From contig JAKURD010000006.1 in the NCBI GenBank assembly GCA_022450045.1, forward strand, positions 1 to 64,000: 64,000 nt of DNA. The letters are read 5' to 3'. This DNA is from Gracilimonas sp. (GTDB lineage: Bacteria > Bacteroidota > Rhodothermia > Balneolales > Balneolaceae). The notes beneath the pieces are model-generated. The model saw nothing but the letters and a program-made list of their open reading frames with translations. It did not search any database and had not been told where the DNA came from. Positions 36,320-44,998 of this stretch are shown here, piece after piece. Both the position numbers and the translations under genes were made by a program. Positions within the stretch are counted from its first letter, which is position 1, and each line of letters begins with the position of its first letter.

Positions 36320-38242
36320 TTGATAAAAAAGGTTTTACAACAGGCAATTGATGCCATCGAAAAAGAGATAGTTGCCGTCAGAGAGACCCCGTCCACGGAT
36401 GTGCTTTTCAACGGAACCCTGGAGAAGATCTCAGGGGAATTCATCTATACCTTTGAAACGCAAAATAAAGGATTGCGATTCGCTGAAGAGATTCGGGCTA
36501 AGGTCGATTCAAAAGAACACAAAGTTAATGCTGTAGAGTTTAAAGACAAGAAGGTAAGGTTAGAATTTCCGGAGAATGTAGGCAGCAAGGTCAAAGAGGT
36601 TTTCCTGGAATGGGAAAATGATTTTGTACTCAAGAAGATGGAAGAACACCTCTTCAAACTTCAGGATAAAGCCGAAGAAATTCCTCAGCTAAAAGCTCTC
36701 CTTCAACCAGAAGAGCACTTCAAAGAGCAAGAGGGATCGATAGACATAAAAGTGGATGAGTTGCGAAATGATGCCCAAAAGGAGGCCATAGAAAAGTCCC
36801 TGAAGAATAATATTCTTTATGTTTGGGGTCCTCCGGGAACGGGCAAAACAGCCACATTAGGATATATTGTTGCCAATTTACTTAATCAAAACAAGCGGGT
36901 TCTTTTCGTTTCAAACACTAATCGCGCGGTGGATGTTGGGCTGTTAAGTGTGATAGAAGCTCTGTACGAAATTGATCCCGGATTTAATCTCCAGAATACC
37001 ACACGATACGGGGAGGCTGCCTTAGATGATGCCCGTCTCGAAGATATTCTATTTGAGCACCAGGTAAAAACCAAACTGGATAGCAGAAAGGCTGATGCCG
37101 TAGCGCTCTCAAATACGCTCAGTAATTATGAAAAGCTTCAGGAAAAAATCGATGATCTGATGCGAAACGGTGAAGAGATTCCAGAGAAACTGGAGTTGGA
37201 ATGTCAGCTTACCGGGAATAAATTGGATGAATATGGCGGGGCAGAGTCGGTGGAAATTGAGATCGATCGGTTGATGAACTTGAATGAGCGATACGAGCTA
37301 AAGAAGAAACAACTGGTGGCTACCACGCTGGCCAAAGTTTGTACCTCTGAGCTGTTCTATAACATCAGTTACGATGCCGTAGTAGTTGATGAAGGTTCTA
37401 TGGCGGGAATTCCTTACCTGCTTCTTATGGCGGCGAAAAGTAAGCAGCATCTGGTAGTAGCCGGAGACCCTATGCAGCTCCCACCCATCGCACTCACCGA
37501 TCATCCCAAATCCCGGGATTTTTTGGAGCAGGATATTTTCACTTTTATTTCCAAATCTCAAAGCACGGAAGATTTGTTTAGCTGGCACGACTTCAACCCA
37601 AAGTTCACAAGTTTTTTTGATGTGCAATATCGCATGAAAGACGATCTTGCAGGGGTCATTAGTTCGGTTTTTTATGAAGGCCGGCTTAAGTCAGGAAAAC
37701 CAGCCGATGGCAGAATTCTGGAAGACAACGTTGCTTCGGTGGCTCTGATCGATACGACGAAATACAATCCCGTGCTGGAGCAGGAAACAGGCGAGCGGGG
37801 ATTTAAGCCCATCAATGAAGTCCACCACCGATTGATAGAAGAAAGCGTGAAACGCCTCATCAGGAATCACTCTCCGGATGATATCGGAATCATTGTTCCA
37901 TTCAGGAATAGCGTGTATAAAGTGCGGAATCACCTTTGGGAAAAAGGATACCGGGATATTGAAGTAGGCACGATCCATACTTTTCAGGGAAGAGAAAAAT
38001 CAGTCATTATCTTCGATACGGTGATGAGCGGGGAATGGCAAAACGGCGGAATGCGGCATTATTCGGTACGCCCTTTTGATGAAAAGAAAAACGGGCTTTC
38101 GGTTCCGAGACTTCTTAATGTGGCTTTTTCCCGAAGCAAGGAATTATTGGTGATCATCGCTGACATGCAGCATATTGAAAAGGTATATGGGAATAAGTTT
38201 CTGGGAAGATTGCTTGGCTCAGTGAAAGAAATTTCGATTTAG
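36320..38242 (+). CDS. Superfamily 1 helicase (Upf1/IGHMBP2-like)
   Basis: About 640 residues from the TTG at 36320 (a TTG at 36278 gives 654). Walker A is GPPGTGKTATLGY (about 177-189). Motif II reads VVVDEGSMAG, with DEGS in place of the usual DEAS/DEAG. Motif III is GDPMQLPP. The late motifs include DDIGIIVPFRNSV, GTIHTFQGREKSVII and LNVAFSRSKELLVI, the last typical of Upf1-like RNA/DNA helicases. A coiled-coil insertion (about 255-340) separates motifs Ia and II. It is probably a cytosolic ATP-dependent nucleic-acid helicase; its process is unknown. Confidence 0.88.
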   Translation: MIKKVLQQAIDAIEKEIVAVRETPSTDVLFNGTLEKISGEFIYTFETQNKGLRFAEEIRAKVDSKEHKVNAVEFKDKKVRLEFPENVGSKVKEVFLEWENDFVLKKMEEHLFKLQDKAEEIPQLKALLQPEEHFKEQEGSIDIKVDELRNDAQKEAIEKSLKNNILYVWGPPGTGKTATLGYIVANLLNQNKRVLFVSNTNRAVDVGLLSVIEALYEIDPGFNLQNTTRYGEAALDDARLEDILFEHQVKTKLDSRKADAVALSNTLSNYEKLQEKIDDLMRNGEEIPEKLELECQLTGNKLDEYGGAESVEIEIDRLMNLNERYELKKKQLVATTLAKVCTSELFYNISYDAVVVDEGSMAGIPYLLLMAAKSKQHLVVAGDPMQLPPIALTDHPKSRDFLEQDIFTFISKSQSTEDLFSWHDFNPKFTSFFDVQYRMKDDLAGVISSVFYEGRLKSGKPADGRILEDNVASVALIDTTKYNPVLEQETGERGFKPINEVHHRLIEESVKRLIRNHSPDDIGIIVPFRNSVYKVRNHLWEKGYRDIEVGTIHTFQGREKSVIIFDTVMSGEWQNGGMRHYSVRPFDEKKNGLSVPRLLNVAFSRSKELLVIIADMQHIEKVYGNKFLGRLLGSVKEISI

Positions 38243-38337
38243 CAGATAAAAGATTTGAGATGAAAGACATGAGATTTGAATTTCGAATCACAATTAATAA
38301 ATAACGATTACACTAACTTTCAGAAAGTTAAAAAAAA

Positions 38338-38370
38338 GTTGAATAGTAATAGGTATCGCCCTTATATTTG
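38338..38370 (+). promoter_or_regulatory. Promoter of the tRNA-Gly gene (TAnnTTTG type)
   Basis: TATATTTG at 38363-38370 matches the Bacteroidota -7 consensus TAnnTTTG exactly, with TTG at 38339-38341 in the place of the -33 box. Transcription would begin about 27 bases before the mature tRNA. It is the clearest promoter in the window apart from the ECF-type boxes near 58 and 62.8 kb. Confidence 0.6.
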
Positions 38371-38403
38371 ATGCCCTCTCAAAAGGGAAATTTATTGATA
38401 CAG

Positions 38404-38475
38404 GCGGGAATAGCTCAGTGGTAGAGCATCACGTTGCCAACGTGAGGGTCGCGAGTTCGAATCTCGTTTCCCGCT
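38404..38475 (+). tRNA. tRNA-Gly (anticodon GCC)
   Basis: The 72 bases fold as a standard cloverleaf: acceptor GCGGGAA with TTCCCGC, D arm containing AGCTCAGTGGTAGAGC, anticodon stem CACGT/ACGTG with GCC at 38436-38438, T arm CGAGTTCGAATCTCG and discriminator T, as usual for glycine. CCA is not encoded. A broken second copy lies at 38799-38874. Confidence 0.97.
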
Positions 38476-38481
38476 CAATTG

Positions 38482-38518
38482 AAGGACAGTTATAGAATTT
38501 ATAACTGTCCTTTTTTTT
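38482..38518 (+). terminator. Terminator of tRNA-Gly
   Basis: The perfect stem GGACAGTTATA (38484-38494) / TATAACTGTCC (38500-38510) is followed by eight T residues. An identical terminator is at 38881-38917. Confidence 0.92.
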
Positions 38519-38537
38519 ATTTAAAAAAGAGGGTGCA

Positions 38538-38804
38538 ATGTATCAGACGTATATAATTTATAGCCAATCAAAGGATCGTTATTATATTGGGTCCACGGGC
38601 GTTGGTGTTGAAACGCGAGTAGAAAGACACAATGAAGGTTGGAGTCGTTCGACAAAGTCTGGGAGACCGTGGGTTATTAAGTATATCAAAAGTTTTGTAA
38701 CGAAGTCAGAAGCTTTGAAATGGGAGAATCATATCAAGAGACAGAAAAGCCGGGTTTATATAGAAGAATTGATCCACTCAGAAGAAAACGAGCATAAAGA
38801 ATAG
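38538..38804 (+). CDS. GIY-YIG nuclease-family protein inserted beside tRNA-Gly
   Basis: The 88-residue single-domain protein has the GIY-YIG core: YIIYSQSKDRYYIGST (residues 5-20), the Arg-containing RVERHNEG and the Glu in ALKWENHIKR, as in the small UPF0213/YhbQ-like group. Such domains nick DNA, and some are homing endonucleases. Its stop codon TAG (38802-38804) lies inside a duplicated stretch of tRNA-Gly that follows it, and the intact tRNA with its terminator precedes it. The gene therefore sits between two direct repeats of tRNA plus terminator. Function in mobility is inferred from this arrangement. Confidence 0.88.
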   Translation: MYQTYIIYSQSKDRYYIGSTGVGVETRVERHNEGWSRSTKSGRPWVIKYIKSFVTKSEALKWENHIKRQKSRVYIEELIHSEENEHKE

Positions 38805-38874
38805 CTCAGTGGTAGAGCATCACGTTGCCAACGTGAGGGTCGTCCCGTAGCCACGGGAAATCTCGTTTCCCGCT
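38799..38874 (+). pseudogene. Broken duplicate of tRNA-Gly
   Basis: Bases 38799-38842 repeat 44 bases of the tRNA-Gly gene exactly, including the D arm and anticodon arm. The 5' acceptor strand is missing (AAAGAA instead of GCGGGAA). The left part of the T arm is replaced by a different hairpin, CCCGT-agcc-ACGGG. The 3' part (ATCTCGTTTCCCGCT) and the terminator are again identical. It cannot fold to a tRNA with a paired acceptor stem. Confidence 0.88.
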
Positions 38875-38880
38875 CAATTG

Positions 38881-38917
38881 AAGGACAGTTATAGAATTTA
38901 TAACTGTCCTTTTTTTT
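38881..38917 (+). terminator. Duplicate of the tRNA-Gly terminator
   Basis: The same stem GGACAGTTATA / TATAACTGTCC (38883-38909) with eight T residues as at 38482-38518. It would end transcription of the GIY-YIG gene. Confidence 0.9.
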
Positions 38918-39018
38918 ATTTCACAAGTTCATTTATACTCCTGTAAATCATCTCGAAAAGAGTCTTATCACAACAAAGAGATTTAGACTCTGCAGGCAAT
39001 GCTCACAAGAGTATCCTT

Positions 39019-39044
39019 AGCCCTCCGCGGAGGGCTATTTTTTT
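39019..39044 (+). terminator. Palindromic terminator-like site
   Basis: The perfect 18-bp palindrome AGCCCTCCGCGGAGGGCT (39019-39036) is followed by an A and seven T residues. No gene that it would end is visible in the 140 bases before it apart from the tRNA/GIY-YIG unit. The remaining sequence from 39045 to about 39250 holds nothing recognisable. Confidence 0.6.
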
Positions 39045-39253
39045 ATCTTTTGATTTCTAAGTACGTTCTTTAGTCATTGAAAATCAAGCTGATGTAGATA
39101 GATAACTAAATAGCAGATAAATTTCTCTTCATAATTTTGCTCTGTAACTACTGCCGATCTAAGCCTTCAATCCTGTTGAAAACCAAGTTAGTCTGCTTTA
39201 GGAGGGGCCAAAACAAAGGTTTATTTAAGGAATGCATTCTTCCACCACTTTGT

Positions 39254-39261
39254 TACATTTG
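39254..39261 (+). promoter_or_regulatory. Possible -7 box of the osmC gene
   Basis: TACATTTG fits TAnnTTTG and lies 35 bases before the osmC start. No convincing -33 box is seen at the right distance, so this is tentative. Confidence 0.3.
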
Positions 39262-39296
39262 TGAACTATAAAAATCAACAATCATAATAAAATATC

Positions 39297-39719
39297 ATGC
39301 CTACAAAGAAAGCAGAAGCAATTTGGAAAGGAGATCTGAAATCAGGTAACGGGACCATGAAATTAGAGAGTGGTTCCTATGAAGGAAAGTTTAGTTTCGC
39401 TACACGTTTTGAAGACAAATCAGGTTCAAATCCGGAAGAGCTGATTGGAGCGGCACATGCAGGCTGTTTCTCGATGGCTTTTTCGAATGAATTGGATAAA
39501 GCCGGTTTTACTCCAAATTCTGTAGAAACACATGCCGAAGTTACTATCGATGGCGGTGCCGGTGCCATTACTACCATAAAGTTGATCACAAAAGGCGATG
39601 TTCCAAATATTGACAACGATAAATTTCAGGAAATTGCTGAAGCTGCGAAAAAAGGCTGCCCGGTTTCAAAAGCACTTGCCGGTGTTGAAATAAAACTGGA
39701 AGCAAGTCTTGGGAATTAA
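39297..39719 (+). CDS. osmC: OsmC-family peroxidase
   Basis: OsmC/Ohr proteins reduce organic and fatty-acid hydroperoxides with two cysteines. The 140-residue protein has the peroxidatic Cys in AAHAGCFSMAFS (about 58) and the resolving Cys in KKGCPVSKAL (about 122), spaced as in OsmC, and a typical length. The OsmC rather than Ohr subgroup is judged from NPEELIGAAHAGCFSMA. A single-gene unit with its own terminator. Confidence 0.93.
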   Translation: MPTKKAEAIWKGDLKSGNGTMKLESGSYEGKFSFATRFEDKSGSNPEELIGAAHAGCFSMAFSNELDKAGFTPNSVETHAEVTIDGGAGAITTIKLITKGDVPNIDNDKFQEIAEAAKKGCPVSKALAGVEIKLEASLGN

Positions 39720-39740
39720 TAAAATCTGATAATTAAGGAA

Positions 39741-39772
39741 AAAGCCCTTCTTATTACGAAGGGCTTTTTTAT
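39741..39772 (+). terminator. Terminator after osmC
   Basis: The stem AAAGCCCTTC (39741-39750) / GAAGGGCTTT (39758-39767) is followed by T residues. It lies 21 bases after the osmC stop. Confidence 0.9.
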
Positions 39773-39801
39773 TTTATAAGAGTTTCAACTAAAAAAAAAG
39801 C

Positions 39802-41913
39802 TTGATTTCAGAATTAAAAATATACTTTATCAGAAGTGTAATTTTGTTATTGTTCCTGGGCGCGGAGACTTTTAATTCTGCTATTTATGCTCAAAATCGC
39901 TCGGACAGTACCGAAGTTCGTGAATTACTTGAAGAAGGAGGACGGGCTGCGGATCAGGGTGACTACAAACGGGCTTTTCAACTATTGAACAGAGCAGACA
40001 GCCTTTCACAAGTAATTGACTATAATAAAGGTAAGGAAACGGCGGTAAGGCTTAAGGCGGATGCCTTTATCACCCGTGGAGAGCCGGAGCCTGCCATTAA
40101 TTTATTAACTGAATTGATCAGAAATAACCCTGATAGTGAGGATTTGACTCACCACTACAATTCCTTAGCACAGGCGCACGCGTTAAGTGGAGATCATGTG
40201 ATTGCCATTCAGATGTTTGACGAAGCTCAGAAATATCTGGAAAGGTTACCATCGAATATTGCCGAACGGTTATCGATTGGTTTGTTGCAAAATTCAGCGG
40301 TGGCATACAGGTCTATGGGGCAAATGAATGCGGCGTTATCAAACTATCTTGAAGCTATTGAGTTTGCAGAGACCCGTCGGGATACGATGATGCTCATTAT
40401 TTTATATAACAATCTTGGCACGGTGTACACAGATATGGATGATCCCGGTCGGGCAATATATTATCTGGATAGATCTCTTGAAATGGCAGAGAATGAAAAT
40501 TCAAAATCGGATATTCTGAGAGCCCGGCTAAATCTTGGTAATGCACTGAGTGCTAATGAACAATATAAAGAAGCCTTGAAAAACTATGAAATTGCAGAGG
40601 ATTTTTTTTTGCAGTTGAGGCCACAAGTTCCTCCAGCAATACTTTTGCATAACCAAGGCAGTACACTAGCTAAAATGGGGCGTTACAAAGAAGGTGAAAG
40701 ATTGATGCTGGAGTCATTAGAACTTACCGAGCAAATGGGGGTTTTGGAAGGTTCATACTACAACTATTATGTACTTGGCACAATGTATATGGATACCGGA
40801 AGGTTTCAGGAAGCGGTTCGTTTTTTGAAAAATGCCTCTTCTGCTGCGGAAAGCATTGGAAATTCAGATTACAAGCTGGATGCTAATCAAAAACTTCATC
40901 AGGCTTTTGGTTTGTTGGGTGATTATGAGGAAGCTTACCGGGCTTTAAACGACTATAATATGCTATCCGATAGCTTATCTGATTTAGAAAAAGAGAAGGA
41001 ACTCGCGGAGCTGAAAAGTCAGCTGGAACTCAATCGTCAAAATGAGATCAATAGGTTGCTTGAAGAAAAACAGGTACAACAAGAGCAAACTATACAGTTT
41101 CAGGTGATTTTAATTATTTCCGGTGGGGTTATCATCGTATTGGTTGTGGTATTGTTGCTGATCATGAGAAGGACCTCAAAAGAAAAAGAGGAAATGCTTA
41201 CCAAATTAAAAGAGCAGAAGGAAGAACTCGAGCAGCTAAATGCTTCTAAAGATAAATTATTTGCTATCATCTCTCATGATCTCAGATCTCCACTTACCTC
41301 CCTGCAAGGGGTTTTATACATGATCAAAAATAAAATGCTTTCTCATAACGAAATGGAGATGGTAGTTAGGGAGATGGAAGGTTCTATTCAAAAGAACCTA
41401 AACGTTATGGAAGATCTGCTTGTTTGGGCAAAAAAGCAGCTTTCAGGAGTGGAAATGGACTTTCAACCCATAGAATTGAAAGAAGTTGTACGTGATGTGA
41501 TTGAAGGACAAAAATTTGTTGCCGACAAAAAAGGCGTTCAGTTCATTCAGAAATTAGAGGGAAATAAAACGGTTTTTGGAGATTTGGGTGCTTTAAAAAT
41601 GGTAATCAGGAATATGGTTTCCAATGCCATAAAGTTCACTGACAAAGGAGATACCATTGAGATCTCAGCGTCAAAAAGTGAAAACATGATTCAACTCTGT
41701 ATCAAAGATTCTGGAATTGGGATACCCCATGAAGTAAAAAAGAAGATTTTTGATAGTAAAACATGGACGCGCGAGGGAACTCGCAATGAAAAAGGTTCCG
41801 GCTTTGGATTAAGCATCAGTAAAGACTTTGTGGAGCAAATGAAAGGCCGGATTTGGTTTGAAAGTGAAGAAGGTAAAGGAACAGCCTTTTTTATTGAATT
41901 ACCAAAAGCTTAG
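39802..41913 (+). CDS. TPR-containing sensor histidine kinase
   Basis: Starts at TTG. The 703 residues comprise a signal-like N-terminus (about 10-30), periplasmic TPRs (about 40-390), a coiled coil (about 393-430), a membrane segment (about 434-455), a second coiled coil, HisKA with ISHDLRSP and phosphoacceptor His 492, and HATPase_c with N box NMVSNAIKFTDKG, G1 DSGIGIP and G2 GSGFGLSIS. No receiver domain is attached and no response regulator is adjacent, so it is an orphan kinase. The signal sensed through the TPR region is unknown. Confidence 0.92.
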   Translation: MISELKIYFIRSVILLLFLGAETFNSAIYAQNRSDSTEVRELLEEGGRAADQGDYKRAFQLLNRADSLSQVIDYNKGKETAVRLKADAFITRGEPEPAINLLTELIRNNPDSEDLTHHYNSLAQAHALSGDHVIAIQMFDEAQKYLERLPSNIAERLSIGLLQNSAVAYRSMGQMNAALSNYLEAIEFAETRRDTMMLIILYNNLGTVYTDMDDPGRAIYYLDRSLEMAENENSKSDILRARLNLGNALSANEQYKEALKNYEIAEDFFLQLRPQVPPAILLHNQGSTLAKMGRYKEGERLMLESLELTEQMGVLEGSYYNYYVLGTMYMDTGRFQEAVRFLKNASSAAESIGNSDYKLDANQKLHQAFGLLGDYEEAYRALNDYNMLSDSLSDLEKEKELAELKSQLELNRQNEINRLLEEKQVQQEQTIQFQVILIISGGVIIVLVVVLLLIMRRTSKEKEEMLTKLKEQKEELEQLNASKDKLFAIISHDLRSPLTSLQGVLYMIKNKMLSHNEMEMVVREMEGSIQKNLNVMEDLLVWAKKQLSGVEMDFQPIELKEVVRDVIEGQKFVADKKGVQFIQKLEGNKTVFGDLGALKMVIRNMVSNAIKFTDKGDTIEISASKSENMIQLCIKDSGIGIPHEVKKKIFDSKTWTREGTRNEKGSGFGLSISKDFVEQMKGRIWFESEEGKGTAFFIELPKA

Positions 41914-42029
41914 GCACAGACTTTTTGTGCGTAACCTGTCGAAAAGTTGTCGTAGTTATAATTCCCGAAACCCCTAATCATTTCTTATCTTTAAAGTTCA
42001 TCAACCCTCATTAGTTTGGAGTTATTGAT

Positions 42030-43532
42030 ATGAGCGACAAACCTCGCGAATATTGTGGAATCTACGGTATCTATAATCATCCTGATGCTGCAGTGCATAC
42101 CTATTATGGATTGCATGCCCTTCAGCACCGCGGACAGGAATCAGCAGGAATTGTAACTTCTTATTTTGATGAAGACAAAGAACGCTTTGCAATGCCGGCA
42201 TATAAAGATTTTGGCTTGGTGTTGAATGTGTTCAGTAAGTCGAAAGTATTCAATAAGATCCTGAAAGGTAATAACGCCATCGGGCACAACCGATATTCAA
42301 CTTCAGGTTCTTCCAAGAATCCCGCTAATATTCAGCCCTTCAGAGTGCATTACCGAAATGGAAATTTAGCGATAGGGCATAACGGTAATCTCTCTAATGC
42401 CAAACAAATTCGTGAGCGGTTTCGAAAAGAAGGGGTGCTCTTTCAGAGTACTTCTGATACTGAACTCATACTTCATCTGATCTCACACAGTTTGTATGAA
42501 GACCAAATGGATCAAATTATGGATGCCCTCCGGCAAATCGAAGGTGCGTACTGTTTGGTGATTCTGACGGATGATAAGTTGATTGCCGTGCGGGACCCTA
42601 ATGGCTTCCGGCCTTTGGCTCTTGGCAAAGTGAATGGTTCCTTTTGTGTAGCCAGCGAAACTTGTGCTTTTGATATAAATGATGCAGAATATATTCGTGA
42701 TGTAAAACCTGGGGAAGTGGTAGTGATCGATAAAGAAGCCGCTGAAACCGGAGAGCCTAAATCATTTTTTATACCACCAACCCAGGGGACCGGAACAAGT
42801 CAGTGTATTTTTGAATATGTGTACTTTTCACGTCCTGACAGCATGATCTTTGGGGAAATGGTGGACAAGATACGCCGCAACCTGGGTAAGCGACTGGCTA
42901 AAGAACATCCTCTTAGTGAGATCATTAAAAATGATACGAGCGGAAAACGACCGGTCGTTATTTCAGTGCCAGATTCCAGTAACACTGCAGCCCTGGGTTA
43001 TGCTACTGAGAGTCAAAAATTAGGCCATGATTGTCAATATGATATGGGATTAATTCGAAACCATTATGTGGGACGAACATTTATTTCTCCAGGGCAAAAA
43101 TCACGGGAACAGAAAGTACGAACTAAGTTTAATCCCGTTCGTGGAGTACTTGAAGGCCGGCCTGTTATTATTGTGGACGACTCAATCGTTCGGGGAACTA
43201 CTTCCCGTTACTTGGTTGATATGATCCGGGAGTGTAATCCATCAGAAGTTCACTTTTTGGTCAGTTCTCCACCCATCATCAGTCCCTGTTATTATGGAAT
43301 GGATTTTCCGAGTCCGGATGAGCTGATAGCCAATAAATTTGATCGTAATATTGAAAAAATGGCGAAAGAGATCGGTGTTGAAAGTTTGCGGTACCTCTCT
43401 GCGGATGGGTTGGTTGATGCAGTGAAAGAATCGAATCCTTCCGAGAATGACTACTGCACAGCTTGCTTCACAGGAAATTATCCTGTGCCTGTAAATTTTG
43501 GTGTAGAAAAAGAAGCAAACGAGCTGATTTGA
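42030..43532 (+). CDS. purF: Amidophosphoribosyltransferase
   Basis: PurF performs the first step of purine synthesis, converting PRPP and glutamine to phosphoribosylamine. The 500-residue protein has a short propeptide before the catalytic Cys 9 (YCGIYGIY), the glutaminase motif ALQHRGQESAGI, and the PRPP loop VIIVDDSIVRGTTSRYL. Cysteines in SQCIFEY, SPCYYGMD and DYCTACF are placed like the 4Fe-4S ligands of Bacillus-type PurF. Its stop overlaps the next start by one base (TGATG), so it is coupled to engB. Confidence 0.96.
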   Translation: MSDKPREYCGIYGIYNHPDAAVHTYYGLHALQHRGQESAGIVTSYFDEDKERFAMPAYKDFGLVLNVFSKSKVFNKILKGNNAIGHNRYSTSGSSKNPANIQPFRVHYRNGNLAIGHNGNLSNAKQIRERFRKEGVLFQSTSDTELILHLISHSLYEDQMDQIMDALRQIEGAYCLVILTDDKLIAVRDPNGFRPLALGKVNGSFCVASETCAFDINDAEYIRDVKPGEVVVIDKEAAETGEPKSFFIPPTQGTGTSQCIFEYVYFSRPDSMIFGEMVDKIRRNLGKRLAKEHPLSEIIKNDTSGKRPVVISVPDSSNTAALGYATESQKLGHDCQYDMGLIRNHYVGRTFISPGQKSREQKVRTKFNPVRGVLEGRPVIIVDDSIVRGTTSRYLVDMIRECNPSEVHFLVSSPPIISPCYYGMDFPSPDELIANKFDRNIEKMAKEIGVESLRYLSADGLVDAVKESNPSENDYCTACFTGNYPVPVNFGVEKEANELI

Positions 43533-44116
43533 TGTTTAACGCTCAACCGAAGTTTATAACCAGTGCTACCAAACTTGAAGAATGTCCTCCGGCCGGTTTA
43601 CCTGAAGTTTGTTTTGCAGGAAGATCGAATGTAGGAAAATCATCGTTAATTAATGCCCTTCTGAATAAGAAAAACATAGCCCGGACATCAAACGTACCGG
43701 GCAAGACCCAGCAGATGAATTACTATAAGCTCGGGGAGGCGTGCTTTTTTGTGGATCTGCCGGGATATGGATACGCTAAAGTACCCAAAAAGGAAAGAGA
43801 ACGGTGGGGCAAAAGCATTCGGGATTATTTAATGGACAGAGAATCATTGCGATTGATTCTGCATGTGGTTGATGTGCGCCACGACCCCAGCCAGCTCGAT
43901 GAAGCTTTTTTTTATTGGATGGGGATGAATGAAAAACCGTTCGCTGTTGTGCTTTCCAAAGCCGATAAAATTTCCAGAAATAAAGTCAATCAGGCAAAAG
44001 CTAAGGTTCGGCGCATCATGAAAGAAATGAATATTGAAGTTCCGATACTGCCGTATTCAGCGAGTTCCCGCGATGGTATTGACGAGATCAAAAAGTTGAT
44101 TACTGAATTTGTCTGA
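43532..44116 (+). CDS. engB: Ribosome-biogenesis GTP-binding protein EngB/YsxC
   Basis: A small GTPase of 194 residues needed for large ribosomal subunit assembly. G1 is GRSNVGKSSLIN, the switch regions lie in TSNVPGKTQQ, G3 is DLPGYGYA, G4 is LSKADK and G5 is YSASSRDG. The start at 43532 overlaps the purF stop; a frame back to 43463 merely runs into purF. Confidence 0.95.
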   Translation: MFNAQPKFITSATKLEECPPAGLPEVCFAGRSNVGKSSLINALLNKKNIARTSNVPGKTQQMNYYKLGEACFFVDLPGYGYAKVPKKERERWGKSIRDYLMDRESLRLILHVVDVRHDPSQLDEAFFYWMGMNEKPFAVVLSKADKISRNKVNQAKAKVRRIMKEMNIEVPILPYSASSRDGIDEIKKLITEFV

Positions 44117-44147
44117 TCTTCCTGCCGGGAAAACAGAGATCCTTAAA

Positions 44148-44915
44148 TCAATCGAAGTCTCCGGTTTTATACCGGTGAGCAAGCCGCTTTCCATTCACTC
44201 TTTTTAAAAAGGTCAATTTTTCTTCGGAAAGGGACGCGACCGTTATTTCACGTTTTCCTAAAGCACCCTGAGCTTTTGCCACAAACCACTCAGCCGCACA
44301 CATAGCACCACGTGCTTTGGAAGCAGCACAGTAGGTTGCTAAAACAGCTTCAGGCTTGGAAAAAGAGCGGAGTTTTGTAAAAGTATCAAGGTTCCAGAGC
44401 TCTTCATTGACTGCAGGGGAGAAGGGATCGTGAAAGATAAAGTCGGCTTGAAGATCCTTAGGCTTGAAGTTTTCAAAAGTACCATAAAAGAGGTTCAGCT
44501 CTATATCGAGATCATCAATTGGTTTAAAGACATTCATTCCAGTTTCAAGCTTTTTAAAAATTTCTGGAAGAACCTGATTAAGCTCCTGATGCTTGATGTG
44601 ATCCTTGAAATCAAACTTTTTTGCGGTTTCCCGGTCAACAGGAAATGCCTCTATGGAATAGAACTTAACCGGAATGCTGATCTGTTGTTTTTTAAGAATT
44701 TCTGCCAAAAGCAGAAAGTTTAATCCGGTACCAAAGCCGACTTCCAAGACCGTAAGGGATGAAGCTTCTTCAAGAAATTTGATAAGGCCTGAAGTCTGGA
44801 AAAACACATAGAGGCTTTCTGTTGCCGCACCGTTAGGGTTATGGTAAAATTGACTGAATTGATCCGAATAAAGGGTGGAAGAGCCGTCTTTGGTGGAATG
44901 AATTGTTAGTGACAT
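44148..44915 (-). CDS. mnmD: tRNA 5-(methylaminomethyl)-2-thiouridine methyltransferase (MnmD-like)
   Basis: The 255-residue protein corresponds to the methyltransferase half of MnmC, found as a stand-alone MnmD in Bacteroidota. It has the N-terminal FYHNPNGAATESLYVFF, the SAM-binding VLEVGFGTGLNFLLLAEIL and the catalytic FHDPFSPAVNEELW. It would finish the wobble uridine 34 modification mnm5s2U. The FAD domain of full MnmC is absent. Converges with engB. Confidence 0.88.
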   Translation of the reverse strand: MSLTIHSTKDGSSTLYSDQFSQFYHNPNGAATESLYVFFQTSGLIKFLEEASSLTVLEVGFGTGLNFLLLAEILKKQQISIPVKFYSIEAFPVDRETAKKFDFKDHIKHQELNQVLPEIFKKLETGMNVFKPIDDLDIELNLFYGTFENFKPKDLQADFIFHDPFSPAVNEELWNLDTFTKLRSFSKPEAVLATYCAASKARGAMCAAEWFVAKAQGALGKREITVASLSEEKLTFLKRVNGKRLAHRYKTGDFD

Positions 44916-44998
44916 GGGTGGTGTTCGACTAAATGAGATCCTTAGCCTAAGGTAACCGAAAACTATAAGCTACGCACATTGGAAATTTTAGCTTGAGG

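Noticed and set aside
38799..38874. Second functional tRNA-Gly
   Set aside because: The 5' acceptor strand is absent and the T arm is replaced, so no cloverleaf can form.
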